From the NCBI RefSeq assembly GCF_003261635.1, contig NZ_QFXK01000004.1:62001-126000 (forward strand): 64,000 nt of DNA. Reading direction: 5' to 3'. Under the pieces are notes generated by a model, which was not told the origin of the DNA, did no database searches, and saw only the letters and a program-made list of their open reading frames with translations. Positions 9,355-17,564 of this stretch are shown one piece after another; position 1 is the stretch's first letter, and the number at the start of each line of letters is the position of its first letter. The position numbers and the translations under genes were made by a program. The DNA is from Kribbella monticola. GTDB taxonomy: Bacteria; Actinomycetota; Actinomycetes; Propionibacteriales; Kribbellaceae.

Positions 9355-10299
9355 GTGGCGTTCGCCAAGGATAAGTGGACGAAGGGTGTCACGCAGTCCG
9401 ATGGGAAGGTGACGCGCGAGCGAGACGAGAAGCGGTGGGGGCGGGGGAAGCGGTGGCTGGCGGTTTGGACTGACCCGCAAGGAAAGGAGAGGTCCCGGAC
9501 TATCGATCCTGCGAGCGAGATTCAGTACGAGTCGAAGTGGCGGCTGCATGTGGCGCCGGTGTTCGGGCGGCGTCCGGTCAAGAGCATCCTGCCGTCGGAG
9601 GTCGCTGTTTGGCTGACAGATCTCATGGGCGCCTGGACCGTCGACGGCCAGAAGCGCGTTCTTGGTGCTCAACGGGTGTCTCGAACTCGCGGTCGCCGAC
9701 GAGCTGATCAAACGCAATCCGGGGCAGTCGAAGATCGTCAAGAAGCCGAGTAGACGGTTCTCGAACGTCGTTGCTTGGTCGGACGAGACCGTGGAACGCA
9801 TCGTCGAGGCACACACCCTGGGCGGTTCCGGCTACTTCCGACGATCGGATCAGCGGCCGGCCTGCGTCAGGGTGAGATGTTCGGGCTCTCGATCGACGAC
9901 TTCGACTCGTCTTCGCGCTCCCTAAGAATGACAAGGGCCAGCTGAAGATCAGTTCATGCTCCCGGAACTCCTTCCCAAGCCTCTTCACCTGGTGAGCGAT
10001 TCGGAGCGACCACCGTCTCGCCGCACGGGTGCCATCGGCACGAAGCGCTCCCAGACGGCCGACACCTTACGGCGCGTCTGTATGACTAGCTGGTGTGGAA
10101 GCCTGCGCTTGCGGCGGCCGGCGTGATCCCGCCGCCCTACAAGGACAGCCGTGGTGGCCGACGCTACAAAACCGATCGTACGACCGGGCTGCATGCGTTA
10201 CGCCACTACTTTGCCGGCATCACTCTGGCGGACGGGGTCAACATCAAAGAGCTCTCCGAGTACCTCGGGCATCAAGACCCAGGCCCAGGCCTGCTCTAG
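9355..10299 (+). pseudogene. Tyrosine recombinase (phage/ICE integrase), frameshifted and truncated
   Basis: Starts at GTG 9355 with GAGGAGG upstream. Frame 1 gives the N-terminal part (WLAVWTDPQGKERSRT, then SKWRLHVAPVFGRRPV) but the roughly 30 residues normally between these are missing. A shift near 9650 moves to a frame with LNGCLELAVADELIKRNP, another near 9835 moves to GLRQGEMFGLSIDDF (catalytic Arg region), and after internal stops the C-terminal core resumes at about 10093 with LHALRHYFAGITLADGVN and ELSEYLGHQDPG. The H-x-x-R motif is intact but the frame ends before the nucleophilic Tyr. Clearly inactive. It marks an old integration event. Confidence 0.88.
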
Positions 10300-10337
10300 C
10301 TGGGATCCAGGAATGGCGGAAGCCCGTGCAATCAAGG

Positions 10338-11552
10338 CTATTTCAGTTCCGCCGACGTCTTCCCCAACAATCGCCGCGCCACGATGAGCTGTTGGATTTG
10401 TTGGGTGCCTTCGAAGATGTCGAGGATTTTGGAGTCTCGGGCCCATTTTTCGAGGAGGTGGTGTTCGCTGTAGCCGAGGCTGCCGGTGAGTTCTACGCAG
10501 CGGAGGGTGATGTCGTTGCCGACGCGGCCGGCTTTGGCCTTGGCCATCGAGGCCTGCAGGGAATTGGGCTGGGAGTTGTCGGCCAGCCAGGCGGCCTGCA
10601 GGGTCAGCAGGTACGCCGCCTCCCAGTCCGCCTCCATCTGCAGGTAGGAGGCGGCCGCCGCGCTTTGCAGGTGGACCGGCCGGTCGTAGTCGATCTCGAC
10701 ACCCGCGTCGGCGAGCAGCTCGCGGGTGAGCTCCAGGGAGGCCCGGGCGCAGCCGACCGCCATCGCGGCGACCAACGGCCGGGTGTTGTCGAAGGTCTGC
10801 ATCACGCCCGCAAACCCTTTGTCGGCGTCGATCTGAGCCGAACCGAGCAGATTCTCGGCGGGCACCCGGCAGTTCTCGAAGCGGATCGTCGCGGTGTCCG
10901 ACGAACGGATCCCGAGCTTGTGTTCGAGCCGCTCGACGGTCATCCCCGGCGTGTCCTTGAAGACCACGAACGACTTGATCGCGGCCCGGCCGAGAGACTT
11001 GTCCAGCGTCGCCCAGACCACCACAGCGTCGCAGCGACCGCCGGCCGTGACGAAGATCTTCTCGCCGTCGATCACGTAGTGGTCGCCGTCCAGCCGAGCC
11101 GTGGTCTGGATGCCCGCCGAATCCGAACCGCAGCCCGGTTCGGTGATCGCCATCCCGGCCCATACGCCCTCGAACCTCTTCAGCTGTTCGTCGGACGCCA
11201 CCGAGGCGATCGCCGAGTTGCCCAGCCCCTGCCGCGGCATCGACAACAGCAGCCCGACATCACCCCAGCACATCTCCATGATCGACAGCACCGACGACAA
11301 GTTGGACCCGTTCTTCACCTTGCCGTCGTCATCAGTGCCCTCAGTACGCCGTACGCCGCTCGCTCCGGCGCCCGAGCCGGTCCCGGACGCGCCGAGCCCG
11401 TCGACCATCGCCGCGAGCATGTCGAGCTCTTTCGGATAGGCGTGTTCGGCCAGGTCGTACTGCCGGGAGTTCGGCCGCAACATCTCCGCCGCGACCTGGT
11501 GGGCCTGGTTCACGAACGCGCGGAACTTCCGCGGTGTCTCGAGGTTGATCAT
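10338..11552 (-). CDS. Acyl-CoA dehydrogenase (FadE23-like)
   Basis: 404 residues from ATG 11552, which overlaps the TGA of the upstream acyl-CoA dehydrogenase by one base. The N-terminus (MINLETPRKFRAF) and the NGSNLSSVLSIMEMCWGDVG segment resemble mycobacterial FadE23. FAD-binding motifs MAITEPGCGSDSAGI and VTAGGRCDA are present, and the C-terminus has the catalytic-type DIFEGTQQIQQLIVARRLLG. A Gly/Ser-rich insertion at about residues 54-75 is usual in this subfamily. The upstream partner lacks the full C-terminal motif, so the two probably form a heteromeric enzyme in which this subunit carries the catalytic Glu. Physiological acyl-CoA unknown. Confidence 0.88.
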   Translation of the reverse strand: MINLETPRKFRAFVNQAHQVAAEMLRPNSRQYDLAEHAYPKELDMLAAMVDGLGASGTGSGAGASGVRRTEGTDDDGKVKNGSNLSSVLSIMEMCWGDVGLLLSMPRQGLGNSAIASVASDEQLKRFEGVWAGMAITEPGCGSDSAGIQTTARLDGDHYVIDGEKIFVTAGGRCDAVVVWATLDKSLGRAAIKSFVVFKDTPGMTVERLEHKLGIRSSDTATIRFENCRVPAENLLGSAQIDADKGFAGVMQTFDNTRPLVAAMAVGCARASLELTRELLADAGVEIDYDRPVHLQSAAAASYLQMEADWEAAYLLTLQAAWLADNSQPNSLQASMAKAKAGRVGNDITLRCVELTGSLGYSEHHLLEKWARDSKILDIFEGTQQIQQLIVARRLLGKTSAELK

Positions 11553-12904
11553 CAGACCAGCACCGCACCTTCCATCACGCCGACGGCCCGCAGATCGCGG
11601 TACCACCGCTCCACCGGATGTTCCTTGACGAAGCCGTGCCCACCGAGCAGCTGTACACCGTCGGTGCCGATCTGCATGCCTTTCTCCGTGCACAGCCGAC
11701 GAGCCAGCGCCACTTCGCGCGCGAACGGAAGCCCTTGTTCAGCACGCGATCCGGCCCGGTACGTCACGAGCCGCATGCCCTCGAGTTCGATCCCGATGTT
11801 CGCGACCATGAACGCGACCGACTGCCGGTGGCTGATCGGCTCACCGAAGGCGGTCCGCTCGTTCACGTACGGCGTGACGTAGTCGAGCACCGCCTTCGCA
11901 GTACCGAGGGAGAGCGCGCACCAGCCGAGTCGGGACAGGCGAACGCAGTCGGCGTAGTCGTCGAGGGTGCCGAGTTGCACGGCGGGGACGTCCTGCAAGA
12001 TCACCCGGCTGAGCGAAGCTGCCCGCAGTCCCATCGACGGCTCAGCCTCGATCGTCACGCCTGCGTGGCCTGACTCGATCAGGAACAACGCCGGTCCCTG
12101 GTCCTCCAACTGTGCCGCGATGACGAAGACCTCGGCCTCGGCGCCTCGCGGCACCAAGGACTTCACTCCGTTGAGCAGATAGCCGGTTCGTTGCCTCGTC
12201 GCGCGAGTCTTCAGTGTGAACGGGTCGAAGAGTGGACGGGGCTCGACGACCGCGAGCGCCGCGGGTGGCACAGACTCACCGGTGAAGGCCGGCAGGTACG
12301 TCGCCTGCTGGTCCGAGTCGCCCCACAACGAAATCGCCGTACTGACCGCGGCCGGTGCCAGACATGCGACGGCTTGGCCCATGTCGCCGTGGGCCATCGC
12401 CTCGGCGACCAGGACGCCGGTCATCGTAGAGCGCTCTCTGACGATCCCGCCGAGTTCTTCAGGGACCTCGATCAAGCTCAGCCCCAGCTCCGAACTCTGC
12501 TGGAGCACCTTGGCATCCGTGGTACCGGCGGTATCGGCGGCGGACGCGGCAGGACGCAGTACTTCGGCGGCGAACTCGGTCACCACCCCGACGACCATCT
12601 GCTGATCCTCGGTCGGAGTCAGATCGAACCGGCCGGTGCCCTTCGCGGCCGGCAACCGGGACGGCTTGGCCAGCTTCGTCGCAGCGGTGAAGGTCCTGGT
12701 GAGCGCTCCCGCGGTGCGGAAACCGGTCTTGGTCGCCTCGAAGACCACCCGCTCGGTCTGCTTGCGCAACCCCAACCGGTCGATCGCCCGCGACTTCGCC
12801 AGCCGATTCAGCAGCGCGACGCCCATCCCGATCGGGTCCCGCTTGACCCGGCTCGACGCCGGCCCGACCGGATGCGGCGTCGCCCTGCGAGGTGAAGTGA
12901 CCAT
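11552..12904 (-). CDS. Acyl-CoA dehydrogenase family protein (FadE24-like)
   Basis: 450 residues, ATG 12904. A 90-residue N-terminal extension (containing LRKQTERVVFEATKTGFRTA) precedes the dehydrogenase fold, as in mycobacterial FadE24. Domain landmarks are RFDLTPTEDQQM, EVPEELGGI, VEPRPLFDPF and GGHGFVKEHPVERWYRDLRA. The protein stops at VMEGAVLV, cutting off the canonical YEGTxxI helix end. First gene of a two-gene operon with the FadE23-like partner. No strong ribosome-binding site, but an inverted repeat overlaps the probable promoter, suggesting TetR- or GntR-type control. Confidence 0.87.
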   Translation of the reverse strand: MVTSPRRATPHPVGPASSRVKRDPIGMGVALLNRLAKSRAIDRLGLRKQTERVVFEATKTGFRTAGALTRTFTAATKLAKPSRLPAAKGTGRFDLTPTEDQQMVVGVVTEFAAEVLRPAASAADTAGTTDAKVLQQSSELGLSLIEVPEELGGIVRERSTMTGVLVAEAMAHGDMGQAVACLAPAAVSTAISLWGDSDQQATYLPAFTGESVPPAALAVVEPRPLFDPFTLKTRATRQRTGYLLNGVKSLVPRGAEAEVFVIAAQLEDQGPALFLIESGHAGVTIEAEPSMGLRAASLSRVILQDVPAVQLGTLDDYADCVRLSRLGWCALSLGTAKAVLDYVTPYVNERTAFGEPISHRQSVAFMVANIGIELEGMRLVTYRAGSRAEQGLPFAREVALARRLCTEKGMQIGTDGVQLLGGHGFVKEHPVERWYRDLRAVGVMEGAVLV

Positions 12905-12907
12905 GCG

Positions 12908-12928
12908 GTAACTGTAAACCGAAGTTAC
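12908..12928. promoter_or_regulatory. GTAACT-N9-AGTTAC inverted repeat upstream of the fadE pair
   Basis: Perfect 6-bp inverted arms (12908-12913 and 12923-12928) only 4 bp upstream of the ATG of the FadE24-like gene. The position overlaps the expected promoter or leader and fits a repressor site for a fatty-acid regulator. The cognate regulator is not encoded next to it. Confidence 0.4.
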
Positions 12929-12969
12929 AACTCAAGTCACGCGACCCGGCTCACACCGGCGTAAGAAGA

Positions 12970-14193
12970 TCAGGCGTCGGCAGTACGACGTACTCCGTCG
13001 CCCCGCACCCGAGCAGCGAACTCGCCGACCTTGGCGAGCGCCTGCCGGGCTTCGGGCAAGAACGACCAGAACAACTGGAAGATGTGGGTGTCGACCGGGT
13101 ACAGCTCCATGGTCACCTCGACGCCGTACTCCTCGGCCCGCGCGGCCAGCAGCCGGGCGTCGTGAGCGATCGGGTCGCCGGTACCCGCCTGGATCAGCAT
13201 CGGCGGCAGGCCGTGCAGATCAGCCCCGAGCGGACTGATCAGCGGGTCGTCGGCGGGATGATCACCGATGTACCAGCGGCTGACTTTCGCCAGCATCTCG
13301 CCATTGCTCTCGTCGAGAAGTGGTGACGAGCCGTCCAGCAAGCCGGCGAAGTCGAGGCCGGGACAGAGCATCACTACCCCGGCCGGAAGTGGAATGCCGA
13401 GCTCACGAAGCTGGACCATCAGCGAAAGGGCCAGTCCGCCACCGCCGGAGTCGCCGCTGACGATCAGCTCCGACGGCGGGACACCTTGATCGAGCAGCCA
13501 CAGGTAGGCGTTTCGCGCATCGTCGATCGCTGCCGGGAAAGGATGCTCGGGCGCCAGCCGGTAGTCGGGCAGGAGTACGCCGGAGCCGACGCTGTCCGCC
13601 ACCGCACCGGCCAAGGCGCGGTAGCCGTACGCCGAGCCGAGCACGAGCCCGCCACCATGCAGATGCAGTACGCCGGGCACCGTCTCCCCATCGCCGGACA
13701 CCTGCAAGGCCGGCACCCCGCCGGCAGTGAGCGGCAGAACGGTCAACTCGTCCGGCATCACCGCCTGCGCGAGCATCCGCTCGTACGCCGCCCGCATCCG
13801 GCCCAGCTCTGCCGTTCCCTGCAGGATTTCCTCGATCAGCGGCGCCCACAGCCGATTGACCCGGCCGATCAGTTCACCGCCGACCGAGCGGGTGGCGGCA
13901 AGCGCAGCGTCCAGGTCGGCAAGCAGCACCTTCGCTCGATCCAGCAGGGCCTCGCCGGCCAGCGTGAGCTCTACGCGATGTGTCGATCGACGCAGCAGAT
14001 CGCACCCGACCAGTCGCTCCAGAGCACGGATCTGGCGGCTCAGCGCGGGCTGGGACAGGTAGAGACGGCCGGCAGCCCGGCCGAAGTTGAGCTCCTCGGC
14101 CACCGCGATGAACGCGCGCAGGTGGCGCAGTTCGATCGCGTCCGGCGTCTGCCGCAGTGTCACGACGTCGGCGGTCTGACTCTCTTCGCTCAT
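12970..14193 (-). CDS. LysR-type HTH domain fused to an HSL-family alpha/beta hydrolase (esterase)
   Basis: 407 residues. Residues 19-80 are a complete LysR winged helix (ELRHLRAFIAVAEELNFGRA, LSQPALSRQIRALE, LLRRSTHRVELTLAGE) and 80-105 the usual linker helix. Instead of the periplasmic-binding-like effector domain, residues 145-400 form an HSL/bHSL esterase: HGGG at 179-182, GDSGG with nucleophile Ser249, Asp340 in AGTGD and His370. Both modules look functional. Start chosen at ATG 14193; ATG 14202 is equally possible because no ribosome-binding site is visible. Divergent from a two-gene hydrolase/exporter operon across a 120-bp region holding an inverted repeat, so it may regulate that operon and sense or hydrolyse an ester ligand (inference). 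Confidence 0.88.
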   Translation of the reverse strand: MSEESQTADVVTLRQTPDAIELRHLRAFIAVAEELNFGRAAGRLYLSQPALSRQIRALERLVGCDLLRRSTHRVELTLAGEALLDRAKVLLADLDAALAATRSVGGELIGRVNRLWAPLIEEILQGTAELGRMRAAYERMLAQAVMPDELTVLPLTAGGVPALQVSGDGETVPGVLHLHGGGLVLGSAYGYRALAGAVADSVGSGVLLPDYRLAPEHPFPAAIDDARNAYLWLLDQGVPPSELIVSGDSGGGGLALSLMVQLRELGIPLPAGVVMLCPGLDFAGLLDGSSPLLDESNGEMLAKVSRWYIGDHPADDPLISPLGADLHGLPPMLIQAGTGDPIAHDARLLAARAEEYGVEVTMELYPVDTHIFQLFWSFLPEARQALAKVGEFAARVRGDGVRRTADA

Positions 14194-14245
14194 GCCGACC
14201 ATTGTGGACCGGTCCGGTTCCCGATGGGGTCCGGCGGTGATGCAA

Positions 14246-14263
14246 ATGGCGTACGACGGCCAT
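14246..14263. promoter_or_regulatory. ATGGC-N8-GCCAT inverted repeat in the divergent promoter region
   Basis: Perfect 5-bp arms (14246-14250 and 14259-14263) roughly midway between the LysR/esterase gene and the divergent hydrolase gene. LysR-type proteins bind imperfect palindromes in such shared promoters, so this is the best candidate operator here. Confidence 0.35.
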
Positions 14264-14313
14264 GTCCACTCGGCCTTTCCCTTCGTCCCCGCGGTTCTGC
14301 CAGCGTCTTGGTC

Positions 14314-14820
14314 ATGAACCCGACCCCGAACACCGCGGCCGTCCAGCTCCGCGGACCGACTGGTCCGATCTGGGCGCGGCTGTACTCGCCGCCGCCCGGC
14401 GAAGACCCTCAGCCACCGCTCCTGGTGGTGCTTTCCGGCGACTACGAACCCGAGGAGCTGGCCCGCCGCTGCGAGCAGCTCTGCCTGCGCGGTCGGCTGG
14501 TAGTCCTCGCCTGCCCGACTCCCCCGCTCCCCGAAACCTCTCCGCCAACCGGTACTACGCCGTACGCGAGCGCCGAGCCCGGGGCGTACCAGGGCGCCGG
14601 CGACGAGCCCACGGCGTACGACGCCGTGGTGGCCGAGGCGAAGGCGATCGTCGGCTGGGCGGCCGACCACGCGGGCGAACTCGACGCGGATCCCGCCCGC
14701 CTCCTGTTGGCAGGCAGCGGTACCGGCGCCGCACTTGCCGCCGAGGTGGCCCGGCTGGCCGCGGCCGAGGGCTGGCCCGACCTCACCCTGTACGACCTCT
14801 TGGAAGGAACTCCACGATGA
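14314..14820 (+). CDS. Small alpha/beta-hydrolase-like protein
   Basis: 168 residues from ATG 14314. The C-terminal half contains a nucleophile-elbow-like LLLAGSGTGAALAAEVARLA, preceded by the helix VVAEAKAIVGWAADHAGEL, which is the arrangement found in alpha/beta esterases of the HSL and dienelactone groups. The protein stops soon after, so the Asp and His of a triad are absent. It is therefore either a truncated hydrolase or a small binding protein. Its TGA overlaps the ATG of the exporter by 4 bp, indicating co-expression; divergent from the LysR/esterase fusion, which carries a full-length hydrolase of similar type. Confidence 0.7.
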   Translation: MNPTPNTAAVQLRGPTGPIWARLYSPPPGEDPQPPLLVVLSGDYEPEELARRCEQLCLRGRLVVLACPTPPLPETSPPTGTTPYASAEPGAYQGAGDEPTAYDAVVAEAKAIVGWAADHAGELDADPARLLLAGSGTGAALAAEVARLAAAEGWPDLTLYDLLEGTPR

Positions 14821-16241
14821 CTGAAACCTCGCTCGCGACCCGCCGCGAGTGGCTCGCGCTCGGCGTTCTCGCCCTACCCACCCTTCTGCTCTCCCTCGAC
14901 GTCGGTGTCCTTTACCTCGCGCTCCCCCGGCTCAGCGCGGACCTCGGCGCGAGCAGCACCGAGCAGCTGTGGATCGTCGACATCTACTCCTTCCTGCTGG
15001 CCGGCTTCCTGGTCACGATGGGCACGCTCGGCGACCGCATCGGCCGGCGCCGGCTGCTGCTGTTCGGAGCGGCCGCCTTCGGCCTCGCCTCGGTGGCCGC
15101 CGCCTTCTCCACCTCACCCGGCCAGCTGATCGCGAGCCGCGCCGTTCTCGGCGTCGCCGGAGCGACCCTGATGCCTTCGACGATGGCGCTGATCCGCAAC
15201 CTGTTCCCGGATCCGGCCGAGCTGGGGCGGGCGATCGGCGTCTGGTTCAGCTGCTTCCTCGGCGGCGTGCTCCTCGGCCCGGTGATCGGCGGGGTGCTGC
15301 TGGACCACTTCTGGTGGGGCTCGGTGTTCCTGCTCGGCGTACCGGTGATGGTCCTGCTGCTGATCGTCGGGCCGGTCCTGCTGCCGGAGTACCGCGACAG
15401 CTCGGCCGGCCGGGTCGACCTGGCCAGCGTTCTGTTGTCGCTGGCAACGATCTTGCCGGTCGTCTGGGGACTCAAGGAGCTGGCCCGGTCGGGCTGGGCA
15501 GTCGTACCGGGCGTCGCCATCGTGGCGGGCCTGGCCGTTGGCATCGCCTTCGTCCGGAGGCAGCAGCGACTGACTCACCCGCTGCTCGACCTGGGACTTT
15601 TCCGGCTACCGAGATTCACTCCCGCACTCACCATCCAACTGCTGGCCGGTGTCGTGATGGCCGGGATCTCGTTCGAGGCCGCGCTCTACCTGCAGGTGGT
15701 CGAAGGCCTGGACCCCTTGCACGCCGGGTTCTGGCTGGTACCGCAGAACGTCGCGATGATCATCGGCCTCAACGTCGCCCCGCGAGCGGCCCGTCGGCTG
15801 GGCACCTCGACGGCGATGGCGATCGGCTTCGCGGTCGGCGGCATCGGACTGGCACTGCTGACCCAGACCGACAGCGTCGCCTCGCTCGCCCTCGGGCTCA
15901 CCGTGACCTGTCTCGGACTGGGAGTTCCGATGGCATTGGCGATGAACCTCCTGCTTGCGGCTGCCCCGCCCGAGCGGGCCGGCTCGGTCGCGTCGCTGTC
16001 CGAGACCGGTACGGAGGCAGGAATCGCGCTCGGGGTCGCGATGCTCGGCAGCCTCGGCACGATCGTTGCCCGCCACCACGTCCACGCCGGTCCGAACGGC
16101 GCGTTCACGGCCGGGCTGCACGTCGTCGCCGGGGTCGGAGCGGCAGCCTTCCTGCTCTGCGCGCTCATCACCGCGGTTCTCCTACGCACCAAGGCGGAAC
16201 CGGCGGCCGCCACCGAGGAGGAGTTGGCTGCGGTCAGCTGA
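14817..16241 (+). CDS. MFS drug exporter, DHA2 (14-helix) family
   Basis: 474 residues with about 14 transmembrane segments. Motif A is visible as GTLGDRIGRRRLLLFG after helix 2, motif B/C-type sequence as RAVLGVAGATLMPSTMALIR, and the sequence order matches QacA/SmvA/EmrB-type exporters (proton-driven efflux of drugs or lipophilic cations). The start overlaps the preceding small hydrolase gene by ATGA. Probably controlled with it from the divergent promoter facing the LysR/esterase fusion. Substrate unknown. Confidence 0.9.
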   Translation: MTETSLATRREWLALGVLALPTLLLSLDVGVLYLALPRLSADLGASSTEQLWIVDIYSFLLAGFLVTMGTLGDRIGRRRLLLFGAAAFGLASVAAAFSTSPGQLIASRAVLGVAGATLMPSTMALIRNLFPDPAELGRAIGVWFSCFLGGVLLGPVIGGVLLDHFWWGSVFLLGVPVMVLLLIVGPVLLPEYRDSSAGRVDLASVLLSLATILPVVWGLKELARSGWAVVPGVAIVAGLAVGIAFVRRQQRLTHPLLDLGLFRLPRFTPALTIQLLAGVVMAGISFEAALYLQVVEGLDPLHAGFWLVPQNVAMIIGLNVAPRAARRLGTSTAMAIGFAVGGIGLALLTQTDSVASLALGLTVTCLGLGVPMALAMNLLLAAAPPERAGSVASLSETGTEAGIALGVAMLGSLGTIVARHHVHAGPNGAFTAGLHVVAGVGAAAFLLCALITAVLLRTKAEPAAATEEELAAVS

Positions 16242-16268
16242 TCACGTCAACCGAACCTGACCGCCAAG

Positions 16269-17510
16269 TCACTGGTCCGCGATCGCGGCAGCCTTGGCGG
16301 TCAGGTAGCGCTGCTCCGGAAGGCTGGTCGTACGGCGGGCTGCCGCAAGGTAGTGCTCCCGGGCTTCCGCCGGCCGGCCGGCTCGTTCGAGCAGATGCGC
16401 CCGGACGGCGTCGAGTCGATGGCTCTCGGTGATGAGCCGGTCGTCTTCGATCGTGGCAAGCAATTCGAGACCGGCGTCCGGGCCTTTCACCTGGGAGAGC
16501 GCGATCGCGCGGTTCAGGGTGACCATCGGGTTCGGCGCAACCTTCTCCAGCAACTGATAGAGGGCGAGGATCTGCGGCCAGTCGGTCTCTTCCGCACTCG
16601 GCGCTTCGGCATGCACAGCAGCGATCGCGGCCTGCAGTTGGTACGGCCCGACCTCGCCGTGCGCCAGCGTCCGCAGGATCAGCGCGGTCCCTTCGTCGAT
16701 CGGCTCCCGCAGCCAGAGACTGCGGTCCTGCTCGTCGATCGGAACCAGGCTGCCGTCGGCACGAGTGCGCGCGGCGCGACGGGCGTCGGTCAGCAACATC
16801 AACGCCAGCAGGCCGGCGACCTCACCGTCGTCCGGCAGCAACTGGTAGAGCAATCGAGTCAGCCGGATCGCCTCGGCCGTCAACTCCACCCGCTGCAGCT
16901 CCGGACCGGAACTCGCCGTGTATCCCTCGTTGAAGATCAGATACAGCACCTGCAGTACTACGCGCAGCCGCTCGGCGCGCTCCTCCGCCGGCGGCAGCAC
17001 GAATCGGCTGCCGGCTTGTTTGATGCTTTTCTTCGCCCTACTGATCCGCGGCGCCATCGTTGCCTCCGGCACCATGAATGCCTTCGCGATCTCGGCGGTG
17101 GTGAGACCACCGACCGCCCGCAGGGTCAGCGCGACCTGCGATGCCGGCGTCACCGCCGGGTGGCAGCAGAGGAACAACAGCGTCAGGGTGTCGTCGGACT
17201 CCGGCGGCTGGTCGGCATCGGCGCCGGGGGCAACGAATTCTTCCGGTCCGGCCATCGCCGCGAGATTGTCCTCGCGTTTACGGCGAGCGCTCTCACTGCG
17301 GAACTGATCAGTCAGCTTGCGCGTCGCGACCGTGATCAGCCAGCCGCGCGGGTTCGCCGGTACGCCGTCGGCCGGCCACTGCGTCGCAGCCGCGAGCAAA
17401 GCCTCCTGTACCGCGTCCTCGCACAGGTCGAACTGCCCGTGCCGCCGCGCCAGAAACCCCAGGACCTGCGGCGCCAACTCCCGCAGAAGGTCCTCGACCC
17501 GCTCGCCCAC
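16269..17510 (-). CDS. ECF sigma factor, ECF42/DUF6596 type
   Basis: 413 residues from GTG 17510, chosen because GGAGGA lies six bases upstream; GTG 17525 is in frame but overlaps that site. Region 2 (FDLCEDAVQEALLAAATQWP, NPRGWLITVATRKLTDQFR) and region 4 (GGLTTAEIAKAFMVPEATMA) are clear. The last 220 residues are the long helical TPR-like domain typical of ECF42 (EGYTASSGP, ALNRAIALSQ-type motifs). These factors are normally encoded next to a YCII/DGPF protein; none is adjacent here. It converges with the exporter operon and follows the oxidoreductase gene by about 55 bp on the same strand. Confidence 0.9.
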   Translation of the reverse strand: MGERVEDLLRELAPQVLGFLARRHGQFDLCEDAVQEALLAAATQWPADGVPANPRGWLITVATRKLTDQFRSESARRKREDNLAAMAGPEEFVAPGADADQPPESDDTLTLLFLCCHPAVTPASQVALTLRAVGGLTTAEIAKAFMVPEATMAPRISRAKKSIKQAGSRFVLPPAEERAERLRVVLQVLYLIFNEGYTASSGPELQRVELTAEAIRLTRLLYQLLPDDGEVAGLLALMLLTDARRAARTRADGSLVPIDEQDRSLWLREPIDEGTALILRTLAHGEVGPYQLQAAIAAVHAEAPSAEETDWPQILALYQLLEKVAPNPMVTLNRAIALSQVKGPDAGLELLATIEDDRLITESHRLDAVRAHLLERAGRPAEAREHYLAAARRTTSLPEQRYLTAKAAAIADQ

Positions 17511-17564
17511 ACCCGCTCCTCCCACTCACCGCGAGCCTACTTGCCCCGAGGCTCGCGACCTGAG

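Noticed and set aside
10095..11882. 595-codon + strand open frame
   Set aside because: Runs antisense across the acyl-CoA dehydrogenase gene; composition is that of a shadow frame.
13403..13849. Alternative minus-strand frames inside the LysR/esterase gene that could suggest two genes
   Set aside because: The fusion frame is continuous with complete motifs at both ends; the alternatives are Arg-rich shadows.
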